Below, one piece after another: positions 1 through 11,760 of a stretch of 64,000 bases of DNA (position 1 is the stretch's first letter; every line of letters starts with the position of its first letter). This DNA comes from Stenopsyche tienmushanensis (lineage: Eukaryota; Arthropoda; Insecta; Trichoptera; Stenopsychidae). Below the pieces are notes generated by a model, which was not told the origin of the DNA, searched no databases, and saw only the letters and a list, made by a program, of their open reading frames with translations. Both the position numbers and the translations under genes were made by a program. The stretch covers positions 930,001 through 994,000 of the forward strand of contig WACJ01000106.1 in assembly GCA_008973525.1 (NCBI GenBank), written 5' to 3'.

Positions 1-69
1 TTGTTCCCATATTATCACATGTAATGCATACGATAGACGTATTTATTTGTATTATCTTATTTTTTCAGG

Positions 70-301
70 TGCCGCTGTTAAAATGTTTACCCATGGACAC
101 AATCTGCCGGAACTGTGCAAAAACACACGAGTTTAACGAACCGCACTGGAAAAACAAAAACCCATTGTCTCAACAAAATGTAGACTTTGATGCTGCAAAA
201 ACAAAATATCTCAGTGAAAGTTGTGCTTCGATATAAAAACTATAAGTAGATCACGGTGTATTTATTTGCTCTGTTATTAGTGCAGCCGTTTAAAAATCAA
301 A
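70..301 (+). other. 5' UTR part of the terminal exon of the tetraspan gene
   Basis: A polypyrimidine tract followed by CAG ends at base 69, which looks like a 3' splice site. The exon then runs into the long open frame that begins at 302. At least one upstream exon and the promoter lie outside the window. A short open frame crosses this leader (24-236) but has no sign of being a protein of its own. Confidence 0.5.
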
Positions 302-1909
302 ATGGAGCATATATACACGTTGAAAGTTAAAAGACAATTTGATCCGAGAGGGCAATATCCATCCGAAAGGAGATATTCGGCATCCACGGTGTTTGGATTT
401 GCGTGGGTCCATTTAGCTTTGGCTTGTACATCGTTTTTATTAACTTGTTTAGCGCTGTATAATCCAACTATACAAAATTCAAATGTAAATAATAAACTAG
501 TAAACCAAAATAATTTCCCCTATCCAATATTATCAAATAGTGAATCTTTCATATCAACGCTTGAGAGCGATAACGTGACAGATTCTGAAGGATCAGATTT
601 ATTGCCATCTGAAAATGATGATTATAACTCCACAAGACAATCTAATTCGGAAGACAGCGGATCGACGAGTAAAAAGCATACAAAATATAGTTTCAAAACT
701 GATGATTTTGACGGCTATAATGCTTCTTTAATTGTAGCACCGTCGTTACTTGCTCTGGGTGCATTTGTTGCCGGATTTGCTGCCGTTTTAGCTTCAAGAA
801 AATGGTACGTTGATCATAGCATAACGTGGTTCTTTTTATCATCAATACTTTCAACGATACTCTCAGTAGTTGCTCTTTGTATGATTGCAATGTGGGTAGC
901 GACAATCAGCAAAAGTGGTTTAAATTTCTGCGATTACTTCACTAATAGCAACTTATTCAATAAAGTACATATTGAACTTGATGATCCTAATTCACAAGAA
1001 GAAAGTCTCGGCAATAAAACATTATATTATATCATAAAAGTACCGCTTGAAGAATTAAAAGCACACAAAATTCCTCTATTGGGAGAAGACACTAAACAAA
1101 ATCAAACGAGGAAAGTTTTATCGGTCAATATATTAATAGCAGCATCCGTTGAAATCATCTGGTCTTTGTTAAGCTTAAAAATTGCTTGGACCGGAATGAG
1201 ATCCAATTATCCAGACGATGAAGCTTTAAACAGTAGAAGAAACGGAGGTACGGTTCATGTCGTTACTGAAATAAAAGGAAATAACACTAGACATTTGCCA
1301 AAAAATACTAAAATACTTCCTCCAAAGCCTGATCTAATCGAACATTACCCAAAAAATAATAAAATAAAAAAATATTTTGAAAATCAACAAGAAAACGGTG
1401 GCTTTTTTTTACACACAAATCAAAATGAAAACGGTCTGCTTGTTGTAGGCGGAATAGACGATAAGCCTTCAGACTTCTCCAGGCGGGAAAGTAGCTCAGA
1501 ATACAGAGAGAGGATGTTGAATTTTTTGAACAAGTGCGCCACAAGCGACGGAATGGACGCACCCGAATCGTGTCCCGGTTTCGATCCCGCGAGTCTATCG
1601 ACGTCCGACATAGTCGTCAGCACTCCGACTTCTCCCGCGGTCAACGACGACGAAACTATTCAAAGCAACGACGACGCCAATAACAAAAAAGCGAACCGAC
1701 TCTCCACCATCAGCTGGGGAGACATCCACGACCATCCGATATACGATCAAAACACGCTGACGTTGGACCTCGAAAAAATGGTATTCTGGAAATTGGGCAA
1801 AAAACCCGAGAATGCATTCGCCGAATCAGATAAAAGCGAAGTGACGGTCAATATTGAAAATGACGAAAGCAAAACGAGCGGTGTCAACGCCGAAAAAGAG
1901 AGCACATGA
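302..1909 (+). CDS. Four-pass transmembrane protein, function unknown
   Basis: A single coding exon gives 535 residues with an uninterrupted frame and an AAAATGG start context. Four hydrophobic segments are visible at about residues 29-53, 141-163, 174-200 and 272-294, which fits a tetraspan topology with both ends in the cytoplasm. The loop between segments 1 and 2 (about 54-140) is Ser/Asn/Asp-rich with NxT/NxS sequons, so it is probably extracellular and glycosylated. The tail of about 240 residues is hydrophilic and Ser/Thr/Asn-rich, with no recognised domain. The CCG and PxSS signatures of tetraspanins were not seen, so I do not assign it to that family. The gene is convergent with the ACE-like gene. 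The protein is probably real because the frame is long and the membrane pattern regular, but I do not recognise it. Confidence 0.8.
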   Translation: MEHIYTLKVKRQFDPRGQYPSERRYSASTVFGFAWVHLALACTSFLLTCLALYNPTIQNSNVNNKLVNQNNFPYPILSNSESFISTLESDNVTDSEGSDLLPSENDDYNSTRQSNSEDSGSTSKKHTKYSFKTDDFDGYNASLIVAPSLLALGAFVAGFAAVLASRKWYVDHSITWFFLSSILSTILSVVALCMIAMWVATISKSGLNFCDYFTNSNLFNKVHIELDDPNSQEESLGNKTLYYIIKVPLEELKAHKIPLLGEDTKQNQTRKVLSVNILIAASVEIIWSLLSLKIAWTGMRSNYPDDEALNSRRNGGTVHVVTEIKGNNTRHLPKNTKILPPKPDLIEHYPKNNKIKKYFENQQENGGFFLHTNQNENGLLVVGGIDDKPSDFSRRESSSEYRERMLNFLNKCATSDGMDAPESCPGFDPASLSTSDIVVSTPTSPAVNDDETIQSNDDANNKKANRLSTISWGDIHDHPIYDQNTLTLDLEKMVFWKLGKKPENAFAESDKSEVTVNIENDESKTSGVNAEKEST

Positions 1910-2627
1910 GGTTTTTTTGTATCAAAATACCCAAGTGTTTTGCAATAATATATAAGCTTTTACTAGCAACAATCATGCGTATACATAGTTTATAAGCTTA
2001 TATTAATGTTGATGTATTGTATAATTGAACGATTTCATATTTGTATCAATGTGAATGTGATATAAGTCGCAAGTTTTAAATATATTTGAATTTATAACAC
2101 GTTTAATAGCTTAATATTGGAATTCATTCATAGAATTTTACAAATGGCAACGAAACTCCTCGATTCCATAACGTTAATAATAGTTGAATTCAACTGCATA
2201 AGTACTCTTAACGCTATCTGTGATTACTTTCTAATTAATATAATTAATGCGACGTCGATCATCGATTTTAAATGATAATAATAGAAATATGTAGTTCGAT
2301 AGTATCAATATATGTTTAAATTGCTGACATGTTTTAAATTTAATTGTGGAATTATTACGACCACAAATGGTAGTACTATCGTGTGTAAAAATATTGTATA
2401 AAATTACCATTATGATAAGATCATGTGAACTGATAGTCAAATAATAAATATTTCATAGTTTGTAATGTAAGTCGTTTAACTTATTGAATAAATATTTTAA
2501 TAAACGTAAACGTGTTTCATTCATACTTTCAGCAAAATTATAACATTGGATCAATTGTACACGCACGTCTCTTTGGAATATCACCATTAATACGCTGAAC
2601 CAAATTTATAAATTTAAAATTTTTAAA
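1910..2627 (+). other. 3' UTR of the tetraspan gene and intergenic AT-rich DNA
   Basis: AT-rich sequence with no coding potential. AATAAA at 2487-2492 is the best polyadenylation signal for the upstream + strand gene. I see no other structure here. Confidence 0.5.
2487..2492 (+). terminator. Candidate polyadenylation signal, tetraspan gene
   Basis: AATAAA about 580 bases after the stop codon, in AT-rich DNA. Another AATAAA-like site lies about 50 bases upstream, so the exact cleavage site is uncertain. Confidence 0.4.
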
Positions 2628-2865
2628 ATTTGAAAGGAGCTATCTTGTTTAATTAGGAATGATATTTTGTTGGTTTTATTATAAATATGAACAAACATAC
2701 GAACATCGATTTTTATATATAAAATCTACTTAAAGTTAATTGCAATATACCTATATTATTTGAGAAAGCGCAAACAATAAGTTGGCAAAGTTTTATCGCA
2801 ATTGAATGAACGGTATGGCAGCGCATTAAATACGGACAAACAAACATTGATTTTTATATATTAGA
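2628..2865 (-). mobile_element. Helitron-like repeat, truncated copy
   Basis: This matches the repeat at 49578-49851, 60157-60519, 35831-36261 and 9218-9586. It has the recurring blocks 'GCTGCCATACCGTTCA' (here as its complement), 'AACAAACATTGATTTTTATA' and the terminal TCTAATATATAAAAAT (complement). The 3' CTAG end is missing. No coding capacity. Confidence 0.6.
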
Positions 2866-3124
2866 AGACACAAAACTACTTAAATAGTGATATTATGTAC
2901 ATTGAGATTTCGGAGTTATAATTTGAGTATAAATAGAATATTATTTAATAAACCGAATTTTTGTAGCTTTATTGTTTAGTTATGTAATTCTTAAACTCCA
3001 AATTTTATGTAAATAAATTTTAAAAACTAAATTTTGGTACTAAAATCGTAATTTTCATTGAAATACACAGTCCCCTGTGTCTTAATTTGATTTTTAATAA
3101 TAAAATGACTTTGAATTATCATCT

Positions 3125-3130
3125 TTTATT
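3125..3130 (-). terminator. Candidate polyadenylation signal, ACE-like gene
   Basis: TTTATT on + reads AATAAA on -. It is the first canonical signal downstream of the ACE-like stop codon, about 225 bases away. The interval 2866-3353 is otherwise plain AT-rich sequence. Confidence 0.4.
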
Positions 3131-3353
3131 TAAAACAAATATTTTTCTACTCAAACAGGTTTAAGTTTTGTACAAATCTGCTGAAAGTTACAATCAAAAT
3201 TAACAACAATATAAAATTTTAACGACTCAACAATAGAAGAAATCTTGTCTGCTGCCACAACTCAAATAGTTGGCTCTTAGAAAATTATTTACAATATTAT
3301 TTTCTGCTCTTATTCCTCAAAATATCACATAATGAACGAACTTATATTGTTAT

Positions 3354-6300
3354 TTACACAAAAAATATATAAAATATTGCAATGATCGTCGCGATAAATG
3401 TACTGTGATTGTTGAACGCATTGGCTCCGCTACCATAAGGCGAAAAAAGGCTCATATCTTCATAGTTGCTATTCCATCCGATGATCGGTTCATCTCTATT
3501 TTGTACTCGTAGCCATAACTCCAAAGGTTTGAAATATTTCACCAACGATTCGGGCGATATTCTAGTCGTTTTACCACGTGTTAACTTTCTTATGACTTCG
3601 GACGCCGGATAAGAAGAACCCATCTGTAGTACTTCGCTAAAATATATATTAATTTTGATTATTTTTAATCGTACAAGAATAAATTTAACGTCGAATACGA
3701 ATTATAACCTGATGAGTCTTCCGGCTTCTCTGCTTCTGTACAAATCACATTCATGTAAAGGTCCGTTATGATTTGCCGCAGCGCATAAATGATCAAATAT
3801 TTGGAATTCTAAGACGGTAGCCAGAAAATATTTAACGTATTCCTATCAAAATAAGATGTTAAATTAACGCGTTATAATTGTATTATAAGATAAATTTAAA
3901 AGCGAATTTATATTACCTGATCTGAAACGACGTGGTACTTTGAACCGGGATCAAAATCCGCTTCGGATCTAGGTATCGGCGGTATTACACCCTATGATTT
4001 ATTATTGTATGGATTAATTATTTGTGTTATATCGACAAAATTATACGTTTAAATATACAAACCTGATATCTGAGTTTTAATTCCCACCATTTCAGATTCA
4101 TATTTACAACGCCATCCTGAAATACTTGCCAACGCCACTAAAATATTATAACATAATTAATATACATATACGTATTAAATGTATTGTAATATAGTCTGAA
4201 ATACCTGATCTACTAAATAAGCAAACGGTAAATATGCTACTTTTTCCAAAGCCATCGTAAGTAAAAAATTCATTGTGACTTCATAGTTATCGTGCGTTCT
4301 GAAATAAGAATTTTACGTTATGCATGCAGACGTATATCGATCAGATGCATTTATTCATGATATATACCTGTTATTATAAAGGCCAACCCTGTGAAGATGT
4401 GGTATATTAAATATGGAGAGCGTCATTGCATTTGCAATTGCTTCATGAAAAGCTGCCGGATTAAAATAATCTTATTAATTTGCCGGGAAATGATAACGTA
4501 TTAATCACAACGAGTATTATGATTGAAAAATGAATAAAACCTGGATTCGCTCCGTCTCTATAAAGATGTATTTGTTCCGAATACTGCAAATAATATTGAA
4601 TGTGAGCCATTTCGTGATGCGTTGAAATCAAATCCTGCATCGTTATCTCCGTACATTGCTTTATTCTAAAACATATCCACATGTAATTCTATGTATATAT
4701 AAACTATATCTATATATTATAATAACCATGAAGAAATAAATGCATTAAACGATAAATATTAAAGCTTATATGCACAAATTAGATTAATTTAATAAGAAAC
4801 AAAGTCAATAAAACCACAATTGTATACAGAATGAGCTCCAAATATGAAAATATATCCTTTTTATAAACCGTAAGATGATTTTAAATATTTTTATCGATTA
4901 ACAATTTAACTTGGAATACCTATAATCCATTCTGTTGCAGAAATCCCAAGCGCTTGCAGTACATTGTACGCTTCTATCCGTTGGTCTAGATATCATAGAA
5001 CCTCTCCAGAATTCAGGCGGCATCGATTTAAGACCCATCGACGTGTAAAATTCTTCAGCCAATTGAAACATCCTGCAAGATAATGTTTCATTTTCATATC
5101 GCAAGCATGAAAATATTCATCAAAACCATAATAATTACCTAAGAGGGGTGTATCCTTGTCGAAGCAATTCTTGGCTTACATCCAGCGTTGGCGTTTGAGG
5201 GAACGGCATTACGATATCAGTAATTGACTTCCAATTTTGAGCCCACATATTTCCTATAAAAACGTCATTGATTTCATTATTAAAATTTAATAAACAAATT
5301 GAAATTAATTCATATACTATATATACCTAATAGATGTGCCGGTATAGGACCATCCGGTCGTACCGTCTGCTCTCCGTATTTAAAAACAAGTTTTCTTCGT
5401 ACATAAGTGAACAATTGTTTATAAAGTGGCTGCAGCTGATTGTATACTTCTTGTAAATTGTCTTGCAATGATGGATCTTCGTATTGTGATCTCATCTGTT
5501 CACCGGCATCGCTGAATCCTAAACAAAAACAAATCAATTCGGACTGGTTTCGAAGATTATTCTATTTTATTTTTATACGTACCGTTTAATCGAGCCGCTT
5601 GATTTGCCAATTGGACGTATCTCATGAATCTGTTTTTCAATTTTGGTCCTGTTTTTTCTCTGAAGCTTTTCCAAACGTATATCAATTCTTTTTCTATTCG
5701 CGAATGGGCTAAAATTCTTGATATTTCGGGATCGAGTTGCATATCACAATATGTTTGATCGCCGTCATTGTTATTATATTGCGGTGAATCATATTGGATT
5801 GACTACTCCGTATCTATTTGTGTTGCTAAAGTCTTGACTTTGATACGATGGTGATGGATTCATCGTGGCATAAGTACTGGGTTGTCCTCTGTTCATATGT
5901 TCGTTGTGCATTTGATAATAACCCGTATTAGCGACCGAACTTTGCATATTGGACGACGACATGCTGTGACTAAAAGGACATATTTTGGCAGAGTTAAATG
6001 TCTCTTTCATTTCTGAGATTAGCTGATTGATCTGTAATCATTATTATTGATTTAATAACAAAAAATGTATGCATTTAATTCATATATATATTTGATACCG
6101 ACCTCTGCATATTTATCATCTGGTAATGCTGCTCTGGATGGCAATATGATCTTTGAAAGTTGTCGACGAGCCATCGGATCCGGTAACTGTTTCCAACCAA
6201 AAGATGCAGCCTTACGCCACGAAAGACGCTCTAGCTTATTACCTAAAGTCAGTTCTTCGAGCATTCGTCGTCTATTTGTATCAGTGATGTTAGTAACGAA

Positions 6301-6467
6301 CTTCCACTGAGCTATTGTTACTCTGAAATAATTATATACTAATATGATATAGTTCATTTGAATCATGTTTATTAATGTTTTTTAAATTACCTATAACACA
6401 TTCCAGCAGCTTCCCTATCATAATCGCGTAGGAACTGCATTGCTTCACCCAGATTAGAAACCGTACC
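3354..6467 (-). CDS. Angiotensin-converting-enzyme-like peptidase (M2), 5' end missing
   Basis: Thirteen exons join in phase: 6391-6467, 6103-6322, 5583-6031, 5327-5518, 5139-5253, 4920-5072, 4541-4665, 4368-4452, 4205-4298, 4063-4137, 3917-3991, 3709-3842, 3354-3636. M2 enzymes are zinc dipeptidyl carboxypeptidases. Visible landmarks are HHEMAH (HExxH zinc site) and, one exon later, FHEAI with the third ligand Glu, plus [13 protein letters not shown] and GSKYH. Position His353 of human ACE (CHASAW) is Thr here (CTASAW), and Arg522 (YIRYF) is Lys (YVKYF), so substrate or chloride handling may differ. About 75 low-complexity residues lie between the cysteines of KICPF and TYCDM. The third exon also needs a one-base correction (449 nt, 448 expected) just before a TGA at 5789-5791. 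The C-terminus ends in a hydrophobic stretch ([12 protein letters not shown]), suggesting a membrane or GPI anchor, as in some insect Ance paralogues. The signal-peptide exon was not found upstream. Confidence 0.88.
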
Positions 6468-6506
6468 CTATAGAACATAAATTTTAAGTTATAGAGGTAT
6501 TAATTC

Positions 6507-7200
6507 TACAAGGTCTTTCAATACAGACGCTCGATATTTGTTAGACTATAATGGCCAAGTTATTGAATCAAAGTCTATCAAATTTATTGTAAATTATTCA
6601 ATAGAGTATGGCAAATTATCATGGAAGATTATAGTATTGAATAATATGTGTAAATTATAAAAAAAAAATTTCAAAATTAATACTCCATTTGAGAAAAATT
6701 TCACAAAAAAAAATTCAATCGATTGATGATAAGCAACATATTGTGGCCTAAATTGGACGATATGGATACCGACGATATGTGGTTCCAACAGGACGGCGCT
6801 ACATACCACACAGCGCATGCCATGATGGACATTCCGCACGAACGATTCGTGGACATTCTGAGATCATGCGATTTATCGCCTTTAAACTTTTTATTTCGGG
6901 CTTTATCTTAAATCGCAGATTTATGCATATAAACTGCAAACAATTTATGCCCTCAAAGTCAACATAACGAACGCCATTCAGCAAATTCAGCCAGATTTAT
7001 GCGACAAAGTCGTCCAAAATTATACCTTCCGAATACGTACCACCAATCGAAATTGAGGCAAATATTTGAACAATATTATATTTAATAATAAATGCCATAA
7101 AATATTCTTTCAAATGCAAAAAAAATTGAGTGGATATCTCCCATAAAACATGTTTTTATTTATATTTAAACATCGAGCGTCTTTATTGAAACTCCCTATA
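6507..7200 (+). mobile_element. Internally deleted mariner-like element with TIRs
   Basis: About 30-bp inverted repeats flank the element: CAAGGTCTTTCAATACAGAC on the left, and TAGGGAGTTTCAATAAAGAC as the complement of the right. Both continue into GCTCGAT, with TA outside. Inside is a broken mariner transposase frame, 6723-6911, with WFQQDGATYHTA and RSCDLSPLNF. The same transposase type recurs at 29440-29790 and 57800-58085. It probably lies in the unseen first intron of the ACE-like gene or just upstream. Confidence 0.8.
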
Positions 7201-7659
7201 ATAATATCTAAATAAGAGAATATCATATTATTTATATCAAAATGACGACACTGCTGAAAAACAAGACTGAAATGTTGTCATCCATGAAGATTGCACATCT
7301 AATGGGTATACCCACAGAAGATGCATTGCTTAATCGCATGTTCTTCATCAATTCCAAGTAATTTTCTCATAACAATAGAATCATTTTTAGATGACACATT
7401 TCTGAAAACATTGTATGACTGTTGATCTTTTCATGATGTTAAATGTGACCGGGGACGTCCTCTGCGAGCCAACCGAGCATGCCAAGTCCTTGCCGACTTC
7501 CCGCCCAAGATGGACCTAATTAGATCAATTTGCCCCCGGCCTTGCCACCTGAGACACGCTTCTCTAACATCAGCATGATATTTTAGCATGAAAAATCAAA
7601 GAATGCCAAATGGCCTTGGATATGTGATGAAACAACAATACAAATAAGCTCATTTTATA
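7201..7659. other. No gene seen; GC-rich patch at 7446-7565
   Basis: The sequence is AT-rich except for about 120 bases at 7446-7565, which are GC-rich and end in a gccttgccacctgag-like stretch. No frame longer than a few dozen codons was found. It may be repeat debris. Confidence 0.3.
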
Positions 7660-7674
7660 ATTCGGTAGGAGGCA

Positions 7675-7830
7675 CAATTCGTCATAATTGAGCCGAAATA
7701 AGTAATACAACTGCAGGTTACTGATTTGGCCGCCTATTTAAGTAATCAGATCAATGCAAAATCATCTAGTTTCCAAGGATTTTCCATTGTTTGTGACGAA
7801 AGTATAGATATTAGCACGTATAACCAAAAA
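7675..7830 (+). mobile_element. hAT/ZBED-type transposase fragment
   Basis: One frame of about 45 codons reads DLAAYLSNQINAKSSSFQGF followed by SIVCDESIDIST. This matches the 'FSI..DES.DI' block of hAT-derived proteins such as GTF2IRD2/ZBED types. The frame then stops. A remnant only. Confidence 0.55.
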
Positions 7831-7849
7831 TTTGGCACTTAAGACATGA

Positions 7850-8170
7850 AAAAGTCCATAAAATAGTTTTGGCCGATCGTAAATTGAAGCTGCGGGAGAT
7901 AGCTGATACCTTAAAAATATCAAAATGCAGTGTATTCATCAATTTGCATCAATATTTGTTCATGAGAAAGTGCTATTCGTTGTGGGGACCGCGTTTATTC
8001 ACAGTCGATCAACGCGTCCACAATTCAGAGCGCTGTTTAGAGATGTTTCAGCGAAATAAAAATAATGTTTTCATGTGATATGTGACAATGGATGAAATAT
8101 GGATCCATCACTACACTCCAGAGTCAAATCGGCAGTCAACTGAGTGGAGAGCAACCGGCGAAAATGTGTG
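7850..8170 (+). mobile_element. Mariner (SETMAR-type) transposase fragment
   Basis: The frame 7869-8078 carries DRKLKLREIADTLKISKCSV and an ERCLEMFQRNK block. After a stop it continues as VTMDEIWIHHYTPESNRQST. These are the helix-turn-helix and first catalytic Asp blocks of mariner transposases. It is cut off by a hAT fragment. Confidence 0.75.
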
Positions 8171-8174
8171 TTAT

Positions 8175-8327
8175 GTTTGCTAATCAATCAGTGTTGGTTC
8201 GTGTAAAGTAGAATGATCAAGTAAATAAAAACCATGTGCAACTTTCGACCGGGTTTGCGTTTTGCGCCTCGAGCCCAGTTGCGCCCGTGGCGGGCGCCTG
8301 CTTTGCCACGCCCTTGTTACGGTCCTG
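8175..8327 (+). mobile_element. Fragment of the GGCCGTAAC hAT family
   Basis: It shares the blocks ACCATGTGCAACT, CGACCGGG and the terminal GCGCCTGCTTTGCCAC...TTACGGTCCTG with the intact element at 12893-13569. Only one end is present. Confidence 0.6.
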
Positions 8328-9217
8328 TCAAATGGACATTTACCACAAATAGGGCTGCGGCCACTATATACAGAACGACATCAAGATCAGGGCTTCGAGA
8401 CGGAATGAAACCGATAACCGGTAAAATCGTTATTTTTGCCGGAACGAAAACCGTAATCGAACCGATATAAATGCTTTATCGAAACTAAAATGAAAGAATA
8501 AAGATTCGAAGTCCCGATTAACATGGTCCATAACAAGGGTATACTTTGATAATGGATAAAATTTCCATAGAAACGTAGGTTTATTCCAAGGCGTACAAAA
8601 ATAAAAGAAAAGGACAATTGAATATATTCCTCCTAACACAAGGCATTTCTTCTTTGCTACTATCCTTCTTACTTCAGCTTTGGAAACTGACCAAAAATGA
8701 GCTTCGTTAATTCTGGATCTGATAGGAGACTACTGAATAGTGGAAGGGGGTCCCATGCCCTGGGATAGTACTTCTTTGAGAGTTAAATTCACATTAGCAT
8801 TTAACAAATGGCAAAAAAAATGTTCGATAAACCAATTTTGGAAAATTTTAATAGTGATCCAAAAACTCAACACTACCGCGTAATACCGAAACAGCGTTAA
8901 AAGGGTCTTACTGTTTATATTATATTTAACTTGGTTTTAATTGCATGTCATGATTGTGGCAATATTTTTTAGACTATGAAATTATAGATAGTATTCTCTA
9001 AATATAAAAAAATGCACGACATAACATAGGACATATTTGGTTTCATGCTCCAATTAATCTTTCAAATTGGTAGCAACGTAATGAATCATCAGAAAGCTGT
9101 GAGTTATTATTTACGGGTACTTCTTTGACGCTTGGCTTATTCTATGCATTATTATATTTTCGCCTTTGTTTATGACGAAAATTTTAACAATAGTCTAAAA
9201 GCTAATTTAACATTCAA
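8328..9217. other. Unclassified repeat-like DNA
   Basis: A stretch beginning CAGGGCTTCGAGACGG near 8382, with runs of AACCG-type words (accgataaccggtaaaat), looks like the end of another transposon. The rest to 9217 is AT-rich with no coding frame that I can recognise. Confidence 0.3.
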
Positions 9218-9586
9218 ATTGCTCGAAATGCGCTGCCATACCGTTCATTGGAATGCGATAAAACTTCATCCACTTATTGCTTAGAATTCCGCGAGTAGCA
9301 TAGGTATAGTCTAATATATAAAAATCAATGTTTGTTTGTCCGTATTTAATACGCTGCCATACCGTTCATTCGATTGCGATAAAACTTTGCCAACTTATTG
9401 TTTGCACTTTCTTAAATAATATAGGTATAGTACAATTAACTTACAGTAGATCTTATATATAAAAATCAATGTTTGTATTGTTGTTCATATTTATAATAAA
9501 ACCAACAAAATATCATTCCTAATTAAACAAGATCTTTCAAATTTCAAACGATATTTTTAGAATTATTACTTCTGTGGCAGCAATGA
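9218..9586 (+). mobile_element. Helitron-like repeat copy
   Basis: Carries two internal 'GCTGCCATACCGTTCATT' units, 'TCTAATATATAAAAATCAAT' in the middle and the 'CTTCTGTGGCAGCAATG' end. Compared with the copy at 49578 it lacks the extreme TC and CTAG ends. Confidence 0.6.
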
Positions 9587-11534
9587 ATTAAAAAATGATT
9601 GGATTTTGAATGAATGGATTTTCAACGCATATCATTCTATCGTGCAAAAAACGTTTATCACACATATTATTATGGGAATATTCCTTGCATAATTATCGCA
9701 CGATCTCATGACTGATTATCACGGTTCAAATCGTACAAAAATATAGGGAAATGATTATCAGAAGTTTACGGAATGTTGCGTAAAGAGATCGCTGCACCGG
9801 AGAAACTGCACGAGGAGAAATTTATCCAGGCGATCAATAATGCAACAATAGAGCAAAGCTAGCTGTGTTGAGATAAAAAGAACGGAAATTCGGTAATAGG
9901 ATGCAAATCCGTTATTTCCTCCCAAAAAGCCAAACAATCTTGGTTTTATTTTAAAACTTTCACTTTCATCAGCTAATTATGTCTTCCTGTTTGAAACTGG
10001 GTATTGATCGCAATCTGATATTTTTGAAGTGTAAAAAGGAATGTGCACTTATGTGATGTATTCATCTATTAAACAAGAGTTTCGTGTAACGTTCTATAAA
10101 GTTATTTTGAGTTAGAGTTCTCTCGCGGTGGTATTTTGAGCAATTGTTTCCAGCGACGATATATCGACGTTCGGCATTGAGAGGGTTAAATACAATATAA
10201 TTGCTTTCAAAAATGTTCAGCAACCGCATCGCCTGAAAATAGATCGTCTCCATGATGTATCAATCACAACAAAAGAAATCACACAGACCGTTACTAATCG
10301 AAAATTGCCATCTTTTGATGTCATTTGCGATTTTGATGTCACATCTGAGAAAGCATGCGTGCCGACTTTCCATCAAAACATCCAACAATGGGATTTAATT
10401 GACGGTTGACAAATTATTTCTTTCTTCGCGTGATACGTTTAATTTGCAATTTTCAGTATAAAATCAATTTGACTGTATTTTTTGGCGCTTTCAGACCAAA
10501 AAAGATGATTATAGGTCATAAATCGGACGCTTCGATTCGCAGCAACAGGAAACAGGAAAAGGGTTTGGTCTTTTTTTAAGATGGAGTTCCTTGGCGAATG
10601 GAGTTTGAAATTTTATCTAAAGGAACAATGGACGTTCCCCTTTTTTGTATAAAAAGATAAGACGTTCCGATACTGTTATAATTTTTTTTCACTGGATAGC
10701 TAACATACATAAATTCAAGATGAAAGCATGGTTTTTATAAGAAGAACCTAATGTGATTTTAATAATAAATTGATTCAACCTGTTGGAAATATTCCTGGCT
10801 CCTTGCTGATTGATGAAGACTGATGAAGAACACAAATCCCACAACAAACACATTTTCGATTGGTCCCATTTTTGTTTTTAGTGTCGATCTTCACACAAAT
10901 AAAATAAACTTAGCACTGTCCAAACTTTGCATTATTTAAAACGTGTTAAAGTTAGTGTTTCTTTTACATTTTTGTCGAACAAATCTCAAGAGCACAAAAG
11001 AGGTCAATATGTATTGCAATAACAGTAAGGCACGGCGCAATACTCGAGAGAGACCTGAAGACTGACTGTCGTTTCTCAGTGTAGCGTGAAGAAGCAGCAG
11101 ACGAGAGCTCATAAACGTTATATGAGGATAGATAAAGGAACTTCTGCTCACCAACCATGAAAATGAAACAAAACAGCTCGAGAGCGTGTGCATTGTTTGG
11201 GTACTCGGACTCTTCTTGCAGCAACGGCAGCAGCAGCAACCAGTTTGAAGGTGCAGTCCAACTTCAGGAAAGGATCCTTTGTCTCAGGCAATGATACTCC
11301 TGTGAAATATTTAAAGAGCTTTGTCATCTGTAAAACAAGGATTAATTAGGGCCTTCGCATGCTTTGTAAATAGTTAAACCCTCGTCAATGACGGGGCTTA
11401 CTGGAGAAGGTCTTAGTTCTGCGTTGCAAAAAATAATCTAATGTTCCTCGTTTGGCTCTTTCTAATAGTAGTCCTTTTTTCCAACAACGCCATAACGCCA
11501 TGCATTGAATGTGAATAAAAACTAATAATTTATC
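9587..11534. other. Intergenic, two coding-like patches
   Basis: At 9771-9862 (+) about 30 codons read VYGMLRKEIAAPEKLHEEKF and then stop. At about 11150-11325 (-) a frame of 59 codons begins MTKLFKYFTGV and ends in a stop. Both are more GC-rich than their surroundings and look like relics of repeats or genes. I recognise neither. The remainder is AT-rich. Confidence 0.3.
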
Positions 11535-11760
11535 TATGCAAGTCTGTCAGTTAATATCTGTAGGAGTAGATTTTGGAAAGGAGTGTTGATACTTGGCTAA
11601 TGACGCCACTCCAGAACAGTCAAGGGGGAATAACAAAATTGGTCAACGATAAGAATGATGCGAGTATCTTAACTATCAAAACAAACGCCTGCTCTCAAGA
11701 CAACACGAACAAAAGTCGTCTTATCTTTGTTGAAAGAAGCTTAAATTGAGATTGAAATTT
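11535..11760 (+). repeat. Dispersed repeat, copy 1 (pair at 31271-31500)
   Basis: This is nearly the same sequence as 31271-31500, including AATAACAAAATTGGTCAACG, GATGCGAGTATCTTAA and CAAAACAAACGCCTGCTCTC. The second copy lies just before a LINE reverse-transcriptase fragment, so this may be a LINE segment. Confidence 0.65.

Noticed and set aside
8234..8470. 78-codon + frame with Arg/Pro-rich start
   Set aside because: It runs across the end of a hAT fragment; the sequence is shared by other copies and is not a gene.
11150..11325. MTKLFKYFTGV... minus frame as the missing first exon of the ACE-like gene
   Set aside because: No signal peptide and no donor that would join exon 6391-6467 convincingly.
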